Positions 11,641 through 23,628 are shown, counted from the stretch's first letter. The stretch: 64,000 nucleotides of DNA from Tetracentron sinense (GCA_015143295.1 CM026556.1:19096547-19160546), one strand, 5' to 3'. Program-made: numbers and translations. Notes: generated by a model not told the origin, from the sequence alone.

Positions 11641-12508
11641 CCCCTGACCTAGTCAAAGAGAATCTATGGATATAAAATTCACCCACTCTCGACTATCAGT
11701 CACGGAGGATTATACTTTAACCATGGTTAGGTTTTCTAACCACAGGTTAACCCCAGTTAACCCAAGCCTCGCTTGGTTAACTGAAATACTCGGGCCTCGC
11801 GCCCGTGAACCAAATCCGGTAATACACCATCCCGTTAGGGAACGTTTCCAGGCTAATGGATGTGTCCATAGCCGTATACGACCTACAAAACAACTTTTCG
11901 ACACCCCAGGGTGACGATACAATTTACCCGGGACCCGATCTGGGCTCCCCGAAGGTCCACATAAAATCAAAACATCACATAGGGGTTTCCGACCCTTTTT
12001 CCATTCACGCCTTTTACACAGTGAGTCTAAATCCAGGGTTTTGAGACCCGAGACCGAGGGCTACACCCCTCTACTCATTTTTCACGCAACCACCTTCCCA
12101 TAACACATCCACGGAATCTCAGACCATTTTCCATCAACGCACATACATTCCAATAAAGAATATAGCAAATAACAGGGAAAAGAGAAGAGATTGAAGGGGT
12201 TTTTACTTGATTCACGCTTTTCGAGGCAGCCAGTACAAAAAGGGGCACTGCTAATGCGTCCGGGAGGGCGATCAACCCCAAGATAGAGTGCATGCAACTT
12301 TCTCTCTCTACACGCCAAACGAGACACCGGAGAAAAAATCATACGCCGCCAACGCGTCAGGGATGTCAAAAAACCCCAAGGTGACCTCCCTTTTCCTTTC
12401 TCTCTTCCTTTCTCTCTCTTTCTCTCTCACTTTCTCTCTCTAGATTGGAGTCAGGGCAGCACTTCGGTGCTCTGTAAACTCTGTGAGAAATGAGGGGGGT
12501 TGCTCTGC

Positions 12509-12613
12509 TTTATATAGGCAAGGATCATGGGGTAAGATCATGTGCAACGCACATGACCAAAATGGTGTGGCGTTGACTGATTTGACTAGGTTTGACCAAT
12601 TTGACCGGTTTGA
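12509..12613 (-). promoter_or_regulatory. LTR promoter with five W-box cores and TATA box
   Basis: On the - strand a TATA box (TATATAAAGC) lies at about 12507-12516. Some 57-100 bp upstream (12573-12613) are five TTGAC cores, three of them TTGACC, the core bound by WRKY factors. The same cluster is present in the other LTR (8014-8056). That WRKY proteins act here is inference. Confidence 0.6.
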
Positions 12614-13236
12614 CCGAAGTTTCTCACCTTTTCACGCATATGCCCTCCGAAACCCTATTATATGATACCCGATAGTGATGAAACTTCAGGTGACCGAACT
12701 TGGGACAGTCCGACACCTACTGTAAAAATTTGGGGGAAAAATACTGAGTTTTGACAGCTGCTCTTTAGTCCGGAAGAAAACTGCAAAACCCACTAATTTT
12801 CTGATTTCGAACACAAAACAGGTCGCCGTTTCTTCGTCTGAGATAACTAACTGCTGAGACGACAGACATTAGTCCCCACGACCAACCGGCATGCATTAGT
12901 ACCAGCCGCACAGATTTCTATTAGGATCTCCAACAGATATTGGGTCCCACTCAATTTCTGGAAATCTGGAAATTTCCCATTTTTCTCAATTTTATCACAC
13001 ATAATGGCCCTGCGGTCCTGCGAAATGATACCTGACGGAACCGATACGATAGGGGTGTGTCCCGGCAGTCGACCGGCACATGTGCGATTTTCGCGAAAAG
13101 ATACTGAAATTTCCTCGGTGCAATTCAATCCCGAGCAAAACCCACTATTATTAATTTAACAAACACTTATGTATTTAACCCCAGTTAAGGACCAACAAAC
13201 GCATAATTTTATTATTTAAAATTCTAGGGCGTTACA

Positions 13237-13410
13237 AAGAGTAACAAATCGAGCACTTTTGTTAAAGTTCTCAACTGCACTTTATTGCTTCAATCTCAAA
13301 AGTTGGAGGGGCTCAAGAGCTTAGGGACTTCCATTCGTTTAGCTTGGTGAATAGTGTCAATAAGATCTTTGTGAAAGTGTGACCGCAAGGTCCTCTTGCT
13401 AGTTGCTAGC
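13237..13410 (+). pseudogene. LINE ORF2 fragment, right part of the interrupted copy
   Basis: It continues the reverse transcriptase of 7290-7842 after the gypsy element: ...LEGLKSLGTSIRL / ELRDFHSFSLVNSVNKIFVKV, the LINE motif usually read as RPISL-N--YKI. The reading then fades. Confidence 0.75.
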
Positions 13411-14981
13411 CGACCACCCATCAAATTTTGAAAAAACAAAAACTTAACTCTAAGGGTTAACATTTTTTTTAACCACAGTTATATGGACACATGTCGCCTT
13501 CCAATTGGAAGGTCCTCTAATAAGCTGACCGTGTGGCCAGTTATTCATTTTCCTTAATTATTTCCCCCCTCTCATCGTTCAAGGGAGACATATCTTAAAC
13601 AGTATTTTTATTGTCAACGAGAAGACAAAAAAGGAAAGAGAGGGATGGGGATTCTCTCCGTTTTAGCATAGGGGCCCCCAGTGAGAGAGGCCCACACAAC
13701 AGGCTATTAGCTTAGTGGTAGAGCAAGCCGTTGATAATTGCTATGACAATGTCAAAATTGGAAAATCCTACAAACTGATACTCCAATTTCGATCTTTCCC
13801 TTATCCAGGAAATCACCACCAGTTATTGATCCCAACTCTTTTTTCCTAACAATTTCCTCAATGATTCCCATCAACTTTGATTTTCCACTGCCAAAAACCT
13901 CGCCTTGAAAGCTTTCAATTTAAGGCCAACAAAGGTGCTTGGAGAACCCCAAAAGCTAGACTCACTCCACTTTCCTAACAATGTCCTCAAAACCCATATC
14001 AGCCGACCACATTCTCATATATTAAGGGGGTAGGCTGTGCCACTGTAGGCCCTCCCTGAACTTCCCAGATGCTAACATGATTGGTACATGATCTTACATG
14101 GGTTTGGGTAAAGTAGCCTATACAAGGTCTGAAAATTTCTCTTCCCAAGTGGAATCCAGACAACTCAGTATCGAGGACTCTTAAAAATTCGACCAAATAA
14201 ACCGAGTCCCCTTTAACAAGTAATCAAGAAGACTGTCTAAATATAAAGTCCCCAAACCTCCTTATTTTGCTACTGATAAAACAGTCCCCAATGTGATGAA
14301 GTATAGCCTTCGTTTCCTTAGGGGATCGACCTCGAATTATTAAATCCTAATATGGCAAATCTATACAGAGGGGTATTTTGGTAATTGTAGACCTTGGATC
14401 CCAAAGTTTACCATAAAATTAAATTCTGGAGAACTAAATACAGGTCTGGACTAAATTTTAGTTTAATCAAATATGTCTAGGACAGTCAGTTGGAACTCTG
14501 AATAATTGGGGATAAATCTGAAATTTTCTAAAAAGGTGAAATTTCTCAATTAACCCTGGGATTTTGGTTTGGTGTGAAAATTGACAGTAATCTAAGATAA
14601 AATAGTGATCTAATAACAAAACCCAAGTTTCAATTTGAAGATCAAATCAAATCCTAGAAAGTAATTAGAAATTCCCAATATTCAAGCCAATAATATGGGA
14701 AAAATTAAGTAACCCTAAATTCTGAACTTAAGAAAACAAAACAAAATATAGTAATAGGAAACTTCTAAGAAAGGTACAGCATCTAGAGATATGTATTCTC
14801 AGGCTTCCAATCAAAATTGAAGTATGAACTTACCTGAATAGTCGGCTAGAGTTTTCCAACATAGATAATATCTATAACTTGTAGAAATCAAAAAAAAAAA
14901 ATTCGATATAACTTCATTAACTTGTAGAAATCAATAGAACAGGCAATCACTGAATCAGCTTCAGCAGGCTAGAAGAAATAA
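13411..14981. other. Intergenic; mostly unassigned
   Basis: No supported gene. It contains a TTAACC-type repeat around 13448-13495 that resembles the MITE at 42511-42739, and the plastid-tRNA-like segment at 13702-13741. The part 14330-14600 resembles 19260-19480 (both carry a GGGTATTTT-GT block and a CAGGTC/CAGGTT block in the same order), so it is a dispersed repeat. Confidence 0.5.
13702..13741 (+). pseudogene. Segment like the 5' exon of plastid trnI-GAU
   Basis: GGCTATTAGCTTAGTGGTAG followed by AGCAAGCC and TTGATAATTGC resembles the first half of plastid tRNA-Ile(GAU), including the D-arm and the GATAAT anticodon area. From memory about 35 of 40 bases agree. The 3' half is missing, so it cannot be a working tRNA. 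It is a plastid-derived scrap or part of a tRNA-related repeat. Confidence 0.45.
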
Positions 14982-16601
14982 GGACCCGTTTGGTTCGGAT
15001 TAAAATAAGCACTTATTGTGATGTTAATCGATTATGTAGGGATTATCCAAGATAATAGCATTTGGTTAGAAATTTCATAAGGGCTTATTCAATAAGCGCT
15101 TACGAAAATAACTGGGGATTCTGTAATCAGAGAGTGAGGTGATTATTGGGGATGATAATCGGTTACTGCGATCGGGATTCTTCGGAGATTATGACGGAAC
15201 CAAAAAAACGCAAGCATCGTTTTAAAATCATTCTGCATCTCTTCTTTCTCTTTTCACTGAAGCACACGGCCTTTACAACAGTCACAATTATTTCCTCCCG
15301 TTCGAGAGAGAACCACACATGTACATCTTCTTCCTCTTTCATCTCCATATTTTTCTTCTTTTCTTGTTTAGTGTTTTTCGGATTTCAAATAAAGGGGTTT
15401 CGGCGCAGGAGGGAGTTTCGGCGAGAGGGTAACTTCATTCCACTTTCCTCTTCTTCTTTGGTAGTTTTCGAATTTATGTTAAACGGATTTCGATGCAGAG
15501 AGGGTTTTTGGCCAAAGGGGAACTTCTTATATTTCTTATTCTTTTTTGGATTTACAATAGAAGGGCTTCAGCACAAAGAGGGGTTTCGGCCATTTTTTGG
15601 TGGTATGCTTGATCTTCTTCTCCTTTGGTGGTTTTTGGATCAACAAAAATCATCTCATTTGTCTTCAGTTGGTGTGGTTGTAGCTGGTATTGTTGCAATC
15701 CTTGAGTTGGTTTCGTCTTCTCTTTTGCTTTTCTAAAGGCAAACTTAGAAACCAAGGCCAAGTGATCAGCCCACTTCTGTAGGATGAGGAAAGTAGTTCG
15801 ACTCAAGTATTATAATGAGATAATGGATATGCAAGTGTGTGTGTTACATGATAGCTTTTCCACCCAAACAAAACTATTATAATGAAATAATGGATATGCA
15901 ATGATGTATTTTTTTTTGGATAATCAATGATGTATTCTATATGCCTAAGTAAGCACTAGACTCCTTACTCCAAATTGTTATATGTCTGGAGTCTGAAGGT
16001 GACAACAATCCCACCCATTACGAACTATAGCTACTGGGGTTGGTCACCATCAATGAATGACCCGAGGAGCAAGAACTATAGCTTGCTGCTGGGGCATCAA
16101 AGCATCCCTAGTTAGGTTGGTCAGTAAGGGGAATTGAGTCATCCCTCTAAAACCTTGATAGATAGTAATAACACATGCCACTGACCAGTAGTAAGAGGAA
16201 GTGGGTTATCCCTTTAGAATCTTGGTGGTAACAATGCATGCCAAACATAATGTAGATCTTGCGAGAGTTGGTCGTATGGTAGGCATTTGGGCGTTGTTTT
16301 GCCAATTTTTGTTTTAAATGAGGATTGAGGATCATTGACAAATTTAGACAGAAGCCTAAGCAACAGACTAGCACTGCATGATCAAAGGAACCAATGTTAT
16401 CTTTATATGAACAACTAAAATAATTAATTTTTGCATTCGGGTGAACCAAACAAGATTATTTTACACATAATCGGTTATTATCAGCTTAATTGCTTATTGA
16501 CAGTGTCAAACCAAATAAAATTACAGCTATCATCATTTATTGACATCAGCGCTTATCAGCATAATCGCTTATAACTGTAATAATCTGAACCAAACGGGCC
16601 C
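14982..16601. mobile_element. Non-autonomous DNA transposon with GG(A/G)CCCGTTTGG ends
   Basis: The ends GGACCCGTTTGGTTCGGATT (14982) and the complement of AATCTGAACCAAACGGGCCC (ending 16601) form terminal inverted repeats. Further inverted similarity (AAGCGCTTA, TAATCGGTTA) lies inside. The flanks are TAA (left) and TTA (right), close to the 3-bp TWA target of PIF/Harbinger elements but not identical. The + strand frame 15146-15736 (196 codons) resembles no transposase and is probably chance. Confidence 0.7.
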
Positions 16602-16814
16602 TTAGTCTCTCTTATTCATCTTGCAAATTCTCAAATCAACATAAAAACTAATAAAAGACTCAGCTCAGGCCTATATACATGGCTTAAAATTCCTTTCCTA
16701 TTCCTATTCTAATTCCAACTTAGAAACTCAATCTAACTTGACTCTTATTCCCTTGAGCAATTAAGAGAATATCTAACTTCCGAAAACAAAAGAAGATCTA
16801 CTTAAAATCAGTAT

Positions 16815-16990
16815 AGTCAAGGCATCTAGGCGACGCCTATGCGATTAGGCCTGGCTAGGCAAGGCACTTTTGAGGTGATGCCTAGGCGATAAAAATAATT
16901 AAATTATATTTATATATATATTAAATATACATATATATAATATTAATACATCAAACCTCTTAGGGTTGACAATAATCTAGGTAAATTAAT
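16815..16990 (+). repeat. GCCTAGGC-rich transposon end (copy 2)
   Basis: Inverted relative of 1490-1655: TAGTCAAGGCATCTAGGCG, then GCCTAGGCGAT and an (AT)n tract in the same order. Confidence 0.5.
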
Positions 16991-17340
16991 ATTTAATATT
17001 ATATAATATTAATGTAAGTATTTTTCAACTACACTGTTAGTTGACTTTTTGATTATTGATGAAAATATTTTTGAAAATTAAAATATAAGACTTTTTTTAA
17101 CCGGACTTTAGGTTTTGGTTTTTAGTAATGTTTTGATATAGTAGAATTTATGAAAATTTTAAGATTTGAGAAATAACTTTTCATTTGCAAATTAAAATGT
17201 TGACATAATCCCTAAACGACGCTAAAAAGCGGATTTTGTTCTTGAACTGAAAAGTTAACTTTTATATTCCTCAGGAATTTGAATATAGAATAATTTTTAT
17301 TAAATTCAAATAGGAGGTATAACTTTATTTATATATAAAT

Positions 17341-17830
17341 ATCTTAAGTAAATGAAAGTAAAGTTTAAAATAATTTATGTAAATAAGTTAGAAGCTGTAA
17401 ATAGGCTGACAGTTAAGAGGATCCATGACTTCTGCCCTCTTAATGGAGCAGATGATCGGCTACTAAGAGGCAACATATTAATGAAATTAATGTGTCGAGA
17501 TGAGGATGTTGAGATAGATAAGTGGGAAGACAATGAAAGATAAGATAAAAATGAACACATTCGAGATAATCTATGAATACCTCTAGTATGTGATAAAATA
17601 AGAAAGAGTCAGTTGAAATGGTTTGTACACGTTCAAAGAACACTAAAGGCTCCAACAAAAATAAGTGAATTGATGCAAGTTCAAGGCTACAAAAGAGAGA
17701 GATGAAGTCCAAAAATGACGTGGATAGATTTGATAACACACGACTTAATCGAAATTATGGTTTTTAATCAAACAAAATGGCAGAACAGGATTTGTGTTGC
17801 CGACCCCAAAATTTTTGTACAAGGCATTGA
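17341..17830 (+). pseudogene. 3' end of a LINE reverse-transcriptase ORF
   Basis: Broken + strand frames give IRDNL...VCDKIRKSQLKWFVHVQR (about 17560-17640), a Lys/Arg-rich linker, PKMTWIDLITHDL and TKWQNRICVADPK at about 17775-17810. This is the well-known C-terminal pattern of one plant non-LTR group (RLRWFGHVQRRP ... TW-EVVRKDM ... W---I-VADP). Frameshifts and stops make it dead. The part upstream of 17510 is less certain. Confidence 0.75.
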
Positions 17831-20105
17831 TGATGATCTTATTTACCAATAAAAATAAAAAGAATGCAATATGGTCAAGTTTAAATTATCTCAAATGTAT
17901 TAACTTAGTACGCGAACTAGTAATGGTGTCCTATAAGTCGATAACGGCACAAGAAGCATGCAAAAATATATGCATATTGTGCGGATTGAATGGATAGCAA
18001 ACATGGACAGCACTCGGAATCCTAGAAGATCCAATTTTTTTCTTACCAAGTACCCAATATACGGTGTATGGTAACATCTCCCAAAGAATATTGCCCCTTC
18101 TACTAAAAATCCCCTCAGGCTAACCCAAGAAGATCTCACTGATCTCCTTGGGCAAAGCACAAGAAATACATAACTCCATGCAATTCAAGTTGTTGGGCAA
18201 TGAAAAAGGAGATACAACATTTTTTCTGTCTCTTTGCACATGCAGCATCTATTTGGGATTTGCAGGCCTCAGTTTCTTAGGTGGTCAATTGTGAGAAGCT
18301 TATCTAACACTGACGACCACTAAAGCTTGCATATTGGGGATGGAGGAAGTACCTTGGGGGCAGCCAAAGCATATATTGAAGCATGTGGATACACTAGGGA
18401 TGTGGGAATTCAGGCATAAGAGATTAGGCATCCCCCCTTTATAAGGTAGCACTGGTGGTTCCACATCAAGAACATTTATTATTTTTGCATTGAATCAGAT
18501 CTCTATTTCAAAGTTCCCACTAGCAACACGGCCTTGGAAAAATAACAAATGTTGATAATATATAGTATAGGCACACTTCAGGGATAATGAGATGACGAAA
18601 TAGTATGAATCATCAATAGGGTAACATGCTAGCATTGACATCGTATATTTTGTCTCAGTGAAAAAGTGATCAACGTAGGTGTTTGACAGCACAGTATTGG
18701 GCCTATTGGCAATAAAATAAGTTGGAGCCAGTCATGTCACTCCTAAATACAAAAAACTATTCGCAAACCTGAATCCCGATGGGTTAGAATGTTGAGGATG
18801 GGGAAGTACCAAATAGCCAAGTTGAAGCATGTGATGATGTTAAGTTTGCCAGCCTATAATAGCTTATACAAAATTTATGGCATGGTAAGGGAAATAAGCG
18901 GAGGATCAATTCTCAGAAGCAAAAATTTTATCACTCACCAACACCCACCCCACCGCTACCACTCACCAACACCCACCCCACCGCTACCACCACCCCCACC
19001 ACTATTGCCACCACCACCTCCACCACCCCCACTACCACAACCACCTCCCACTCTCATTGCCGTCATCCCCAACATCACAGCTCCTAACCAACTGTCACCA
19101 CCCCTACCCACCTACATCACGACTCTTCTCCACAACCACCACCACCCCTGCCACCTCTAACCTCACTACTACCTCCATTGATGTATCCTGGAAGAGATAG
19201 CCATGATTTAATCAAGGAATCAACCTTAATTATCAAATCCCTAAATCTCTTGACTTTGACCAGAAAGGGTATTTTAGTATTTATCACTCTAACTCAAAAA
19301 TAAAGATCACAATAATGATCTAAGAGTAACATTTTAGGCCTGGGCCAAATTTCAGGTTGATCTGACGAGTCTAGGTCTATGTATTAAAGACCCAAAGGAT
19401 TCAGGACATAACTGAAATTTTCCAGAAGGATGGAAACTTCAATTAATCTCAAGATATGAAGATACGAATCCTAAACTGAAACTGATGGTTTTCTAAGATC
19501 AAATAGATGTCTAAGAACAAAAACCTTCAATTAATTGGATCAAAAGAGCAAAATTAGGGTTTCAATTAGAAAATTTCCAATCTTGTAAAAATGACCAAAA
19601 TTAAGGTTTATGAAGAAGCATCAAAACCTCAAAAGATAACGGTAGGACACATTCACGACTGAATTAATGAAGTTGCAGAAATTAGAACAACCCCAATGCA
19701 TATTCAATGGAAATTTAGATCTAGGGGTATGGATAGTTGGATACTTATTGAATGATGGGAATTTCAATAGATTCAAGCAAGTAACAATGTAGGACCAAAT
19801 TGACTGAAAATAATCAATGAATACCCCAGTCCAAGTGATGTGGCAGCCCTAGAATAGGGCTCTAGATTAAAAATTAAAATCAAATAACTAATCTCCTCAC
19901 CTTAGGATTCAGCTAGGGCTTGTAATCTAACAGACTTTGATTCAATTCTTCATTTAATAACAATAGCAATCAATACAAATCACCACAATAATCAATATCA
20001 GTCAAGCAATGCTTCAATTCTTTCAAAAGTCTTCAACAATCTCTTAATAAATAAGCTAAAGCCACCTATAAATAATAATAGGTGCTGAGATTTAGTAAAA
20101 TCCTA
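17831..20105. other. Intergenic with simple and dispersed repeats
   Basis: No supported gene. It holds the CCA-rich repeat at 18930-19160 and a dispersed repeat at about 19240-19700 related to 14330-14600. A weak LINE-like tail (FFCLFAHAASIWDL) may be present near 18215-18260. Confidence 0.45.
18930..19160. repeat. CCA/CCACC simple repeat
   Basis: A 30-bp unit (CACTCACCAACACCCACC...) occurs twice, then runs of CCACC. The Pro-rich open frame across it is a product of the repeat, not a gene. Confidence 0.8.
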
Positions 20106-20109
20106 ACTA

Positions 20110-20345
20110 AACAATTAGGCCCCATTTGGATTAGACGCTACTTCTAGCAACTTCTGAGTGGGTAAAAGTCAAAATATAGCCGTTATGGCATTTGATTTGC
20201 CATGCAACTTTTGGCTTCCCAAGAAAGTCAGAAGTTGTAGGAAGTCAAAAAAAAAAAACTTCCCACCAAAGTGGGTCGATGGTGACTTCCGTTGGAAGTT
20301 GATGGAATGAGCGTTAAACGATTGTATTTAAACACTAAGAACTCT
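20110..20345. repeat. MITE-like repeat with CTTCTRGCRACTTCT motif (copy 1)
   Basis: Shares with 37697-37960 the blocks TTGGATTAGAC/TTGGATAGAC, ACTTCTAGC(A/G)ACTTCT, AAAGTCAAAATA and AAAGTGGGT. It is a dispersed small transposon; ends were not fixed. Confidence 0.45.
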
Positions 20346-20879
20346 TTTTTAGAGTTTCACTGGACGAACTCCACCACCCTGCTCCATAACTCTCTCTCTC
20401 CCAACTAGAGGTCACTGATTATATATATTTGTATCTGTGTACATTGTGTGTTTGTGTGGGCGCAAGCATACACTATGAAATACTATAAATTATTTAACCA
20501 TAAAAATAAAGATAAGAAATACAAGCAACTGCTGAAATTTATATTTACCTTTTTGGTCATATACATATTAAAGATGATTTCAATCATCAATTCATTTGAT
20601 GGATTTAGAATTTTAGTAAAAAAATTGAAAATAAGTCATGAACTACATTGTAGGCCAGTGTCTCCAAATTAGACTCAAAAGGATTTAAAATTCTAGATAA
20701 GTTAAACATAAGAAATTAAGTATTAGTTAAAAATTGGAATCAATATCACCATCATCGTTTTCAATGTCTTATCTGAAATAAATATAGTGTTATTTGTTAA
20801 AACAAATAAAAAAATTTAAAAAAAAAAAAGTCATTTCAGTTTTAGTTGTGGTTAGAAACCTAATTTTAGTTAATGTATG

Positions 20880-21055
20880 AAACATACGTCATAGACATAA
20901 AGCGAGTTTTAAGGCGTGAGGCATATGCCTCATGTCAGCCTCATGGGGTTTAAGCCTCATGGTTGAGCCTCAAGGAGTTTTCCTTAAGCCTCGCCTCGAG
21001 GCAAACCTCAAGGCATAAGCCTCACACGCTTTTTAAAACACTGGTCATTACTACT
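20880..21055. repeat. GAGGC inverted-repeat cluster
   Basis: Repeated GCCTCA, TGAGGC and a GCCTCGAGGC palindrome (near 20990) bounded by AAAGCGAGTTTTAAGG and CACGCTTTTTAAAACACTGG, which pair as inverted ends. It is a foldback-like small element. Confidence 0.5.
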
Positions 21056-22384
21056 CCGACCACTTGATCCTGTTGATGCTCATTGTGACTCTCACTGATA
21101 AGTCATCCTTCTCCTCCTTTCTTATTTCTCATTTTTTTTAGATTTTTCCTTTTTCCTTCTCTCTGTGTGTAATGGAGATAGTAGAGAATTTTTGTTTTGA
21201 TCTTGTTTTTGAACATGATATGCTCGGTAAAGTGCTAAATTTTTGGTGTAATGGAGATAAGTGAGACATTGCACTAGATTTGCAGTGGCTTTGTTCTACA
21301 ATTGCTCATACTTCTTTGATCTCATCAAGAACAGCCTCTAGATGAGAGTCTCGATGATATGTCCCGAGTATGTAGATGTACGCAGAGGAGCAAGGTGGTG
21401 AAGAAGGTGATGCAGGATATCCTGCGATAGGCGACAGTTCAAATCCCCATAGGCAGCGATCTGAACCATCAATTTCTTCATGTCGTCCTAGGAAAGAATC
21501 CAAGGGAGCATCCATTGACACCTAGGTGGGGATGATGTCTCAATACTTTGAATGGAGGGTCAGTGAACGCAATATTGATCATATGTATGATATCTTTGCA
21601 TACATCAAGCGTTTGGAAGAGCAACCAGGAGTTGAGAGAGGGGGGTCCTATGTGGTTGTTTGCTCTAGACATGTTTTCCTCATAGGCAAAAAGGAAGCTT
21701 TTGATGTTGTTGGCCAATGACGTCGACGAATGTCTCAGATGAATTAGACACCAAATGACCAAATAGTTGTCTTTCTGATCTTTTTATGGACTTATATGAG
21801 GACCACTTTATCATGGCCAGTTATGACTTTTTTTATATCTTTGATGCTCTGCATTTAGACAACTTCTTTATATATTTGATACACATGATAGTTATGTACT
21901 CTAATAACATTGATACACTCGCCAACAATTATAATTGTTTGTGTTTTTTTTATAGCAATTGAGTATAGGTTCTTTGGACTCGGAAGATAATTTCCTTGTG
22001 GGCTTAAAAATGAACACGTTGAAAGAATATAGGGGGCTTCATCTTGTGAAAAAGCCTTGTAATACCAGTTTGTTTGGAGATCATGAGTAGCCATGGCAGC
22101 AAGTGTTATGAGTTATTCCAAATGCAAAAGATAGCTCAGCTTCCACCCTCAAGGAGGCCTAACTCAACTTCTAAGGTTTGAAAAGGGTGGGGGTTTTCGG
22201 AATTGGGTTCTCTCTCTCTCTCTCAAAATTGCAAGGATTTCTTGGAGGCGAAGTAGAATGGGTTCAAATGGGTTAAGGGGTGGATTTCATAGGCTGGGGC
22301 AAGCTAGTAAATAGGAGAGGGGTTGGTGAGGAGAGGGGATACCACTGGTGGATCAAAACAAAGGGGAGGACAGCTGGTTCCGAA
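21056..22384. other. Intergenic; no gene recognised
   Basis: Two overlapping open frames on opposite strands (21306-21762) have plausible composition but no recognised domain. There is a (TC)n microsatellite near 22210. Nothing further can be supported. Confidence 0.4.
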
Positions 22385-22610
22385 ATAGGGTCTGCGCGAC
22401 CCACTCGAGCGAGATTGGTCTCGCTCGAGCCTAATGACAAAATGCTAGAAATGGGTCTTAAATTGCAATAGGATTAACTGTCATTCCTGTTTTAATCATG
22501 TTTAGGGAAACAGTAGCAATCACTCGAGCGAGACTGATCTGGCTCGAGCGAACCAAGTTCGGTAATCTCGCTTGACCAAGAATAGACTGGCTCAAGCGAG
22601 ATGCCTGCTT
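22385..22610. repeat. CTCGAGCGAG palindrome cassette
   Basis: Repeated CTCGAGCGAG / CTCGCTCGAG pairs (22402-22432, 22511-22549) and variants to 22600. They resemble in form the palindrome cassettes upstream of TATA boxes in the LTRs at 3602, 38320, 40483 and 60785. Here no clear TATA box or LTR end was found, so its membership is inferred. Confidence 0.5.
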
Positions 22611-23356
22611 TCAGATTGATTCGCTTGGGTTTGGGTTTGGGTTTGGGTTTGGATGGGATTGGGCTAGGGTTGGGTTGGGTTTGGATTGTGTCGGCATTCC
22701 TTAGAATTTTTCAGAAATCGGGAGAAGTAGGTGTGCAAAAATTGGGTGTTTACACCGAACATTTCACTTTTACTTCCAGCTACAAAACCTGGAAAACAAC
22801 TCTAATTCAGTAAGTTAAAGAAACAAAATCCCAACCACTTTAGTCAACTTTTCTCATCCATATTTATGACCCAAATTTTTGATTTATTATGCTCATATTG
22901 AAAATGTTGAGCAATTCGATCAAACTTTAACAAACAAGCAAAAAAGAAAAAGATTTAGACATCAAGTTGTTGATAAGAAACAATAGATAGAATATCTTAT
23001 GATACTAGTTGAAAGGTGGAATATCAATTAATAACTTAGTATTCTCAATTATATTTTAATAGGGATTCATATTTTATTAGAGTGTGAGAGATAGGGTTTC
23101 CTTACAAGGGTTAGAAGTAATAATATGAACAAAGGTCATAGGTACTCTAGGGTTAGAGAGAAAAGAATGTGAGTCCTTAGGAGGTATTTTTTAACTTTTG
23201 ACCATATCCATAAAACAGACTAGTATGTGTCTTCTATTTTGCAAGTTATTAAAGAATGCAAGTTAAATCAACGGAAACAAATGAAATCCCTAAAAAAATT
23301 TAATCTCATTGAATTTACAGTTGAAACCTTAAAATGAATATTGAATACAACAATTA
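22611..23356. other. Non-coding; short GGGTTT tandem
   Basis: A GGGTTT(G) run lies at 22626-22650. The rest is AT-rich without a supported gene. Confidence 0.5.
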
Positions 23357-23361
23357 AAGGG

Positions 23362-23628
23362 TGTTACGTGACTAGAGTTAGGGTTAGTTAGAGTTAGAGT
23401 TAGAGCTAGGATCGGTTAGGGTCAGTGGTTGGTTAGAGTTAGGGGTTAGTTATAAGTAGTGGGTGGTTATGAGAAGGAATCTTCTCTATTTAAACTTATC
23501 TAAGATCTATACTTGAGCATCTATCAATCAATTAAATCAAAAGGAGAGTTTCTCTCAAGGAGGTTTGTTACCTTCGAAGTAACTCAAGGAGGCCGGTTTC
23601 TCTCGAAGAAATTAGAAAGCACGTTACA
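23362..23628 (+). repeat. TRIM LTR A (forward)
   Basis: TGTTACGTGAC...AGCACGTTACA, 267 bp, reverse complement of copies B and C. It contains a TTAGGGTTAG-rich stretch. Confidence 0.85.

Larger units (their letters stand above)
7843..13236 (-). mobile_element. Non-autonomous gag-only gypsy LTR retrotransposon
   Basis: A complete element on the - strand: TG...CA ends, LTRs at 7843-8680 and 10240-13236, primer site next to the right (5') LTR, polypurine tract next to the left (3') LTR, and perfect 5-bp target duplications AAGAG at 7838-7842 and 13237-13241. Only gag remains inside, with no protease, reverse transcriptase or integrase. It must have used enzymes from another element. It is inserted in a LINE. 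The two LTRs differ by a deletion of about 2.15 kb in the left copy. Gag character (one conserved matrix block and two zinc knuckles) places it in Ty3/gypsy, possibly the chromovirus branch. Confidence 0.93.
10240..13236 (-). repeat. 5' LTR of the gypsy element (2997 bp)
   Basis: Starts TGTTACGCCCTAAACC and ends TAGGGCGTTACA on the + strand. Read on the - strand, the U3 promoter is at about 12510-12625 and the tandem repeats lie downstream of it. A 2997-bp LTR around a 1.56-kb interior is unusually long in proportion. Confidence 0.9.

Noticed and set aside
13702..13741. Functional tRNA gene
   Set aside because: Only the 5' half is present; there is no T-arm or acceptor partner.
15146..15736. 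196-residue secreted or membrane protein
   Set aside because: Lies in a TIR element, low-complexity Phe/Ser/Leu composition from CT-rich DNA, no family recognised.
18789..19160. Pro-rich protein of 123 residues
   Set aside because: Made entirely by CCA/CCACC simple repeats; no signal peptide or conserved domain.
21306..21762. Host exon pair on either strand
   Set aside because: Open frames on both strands overlap, no splice-supported continuation and no recognised domain.
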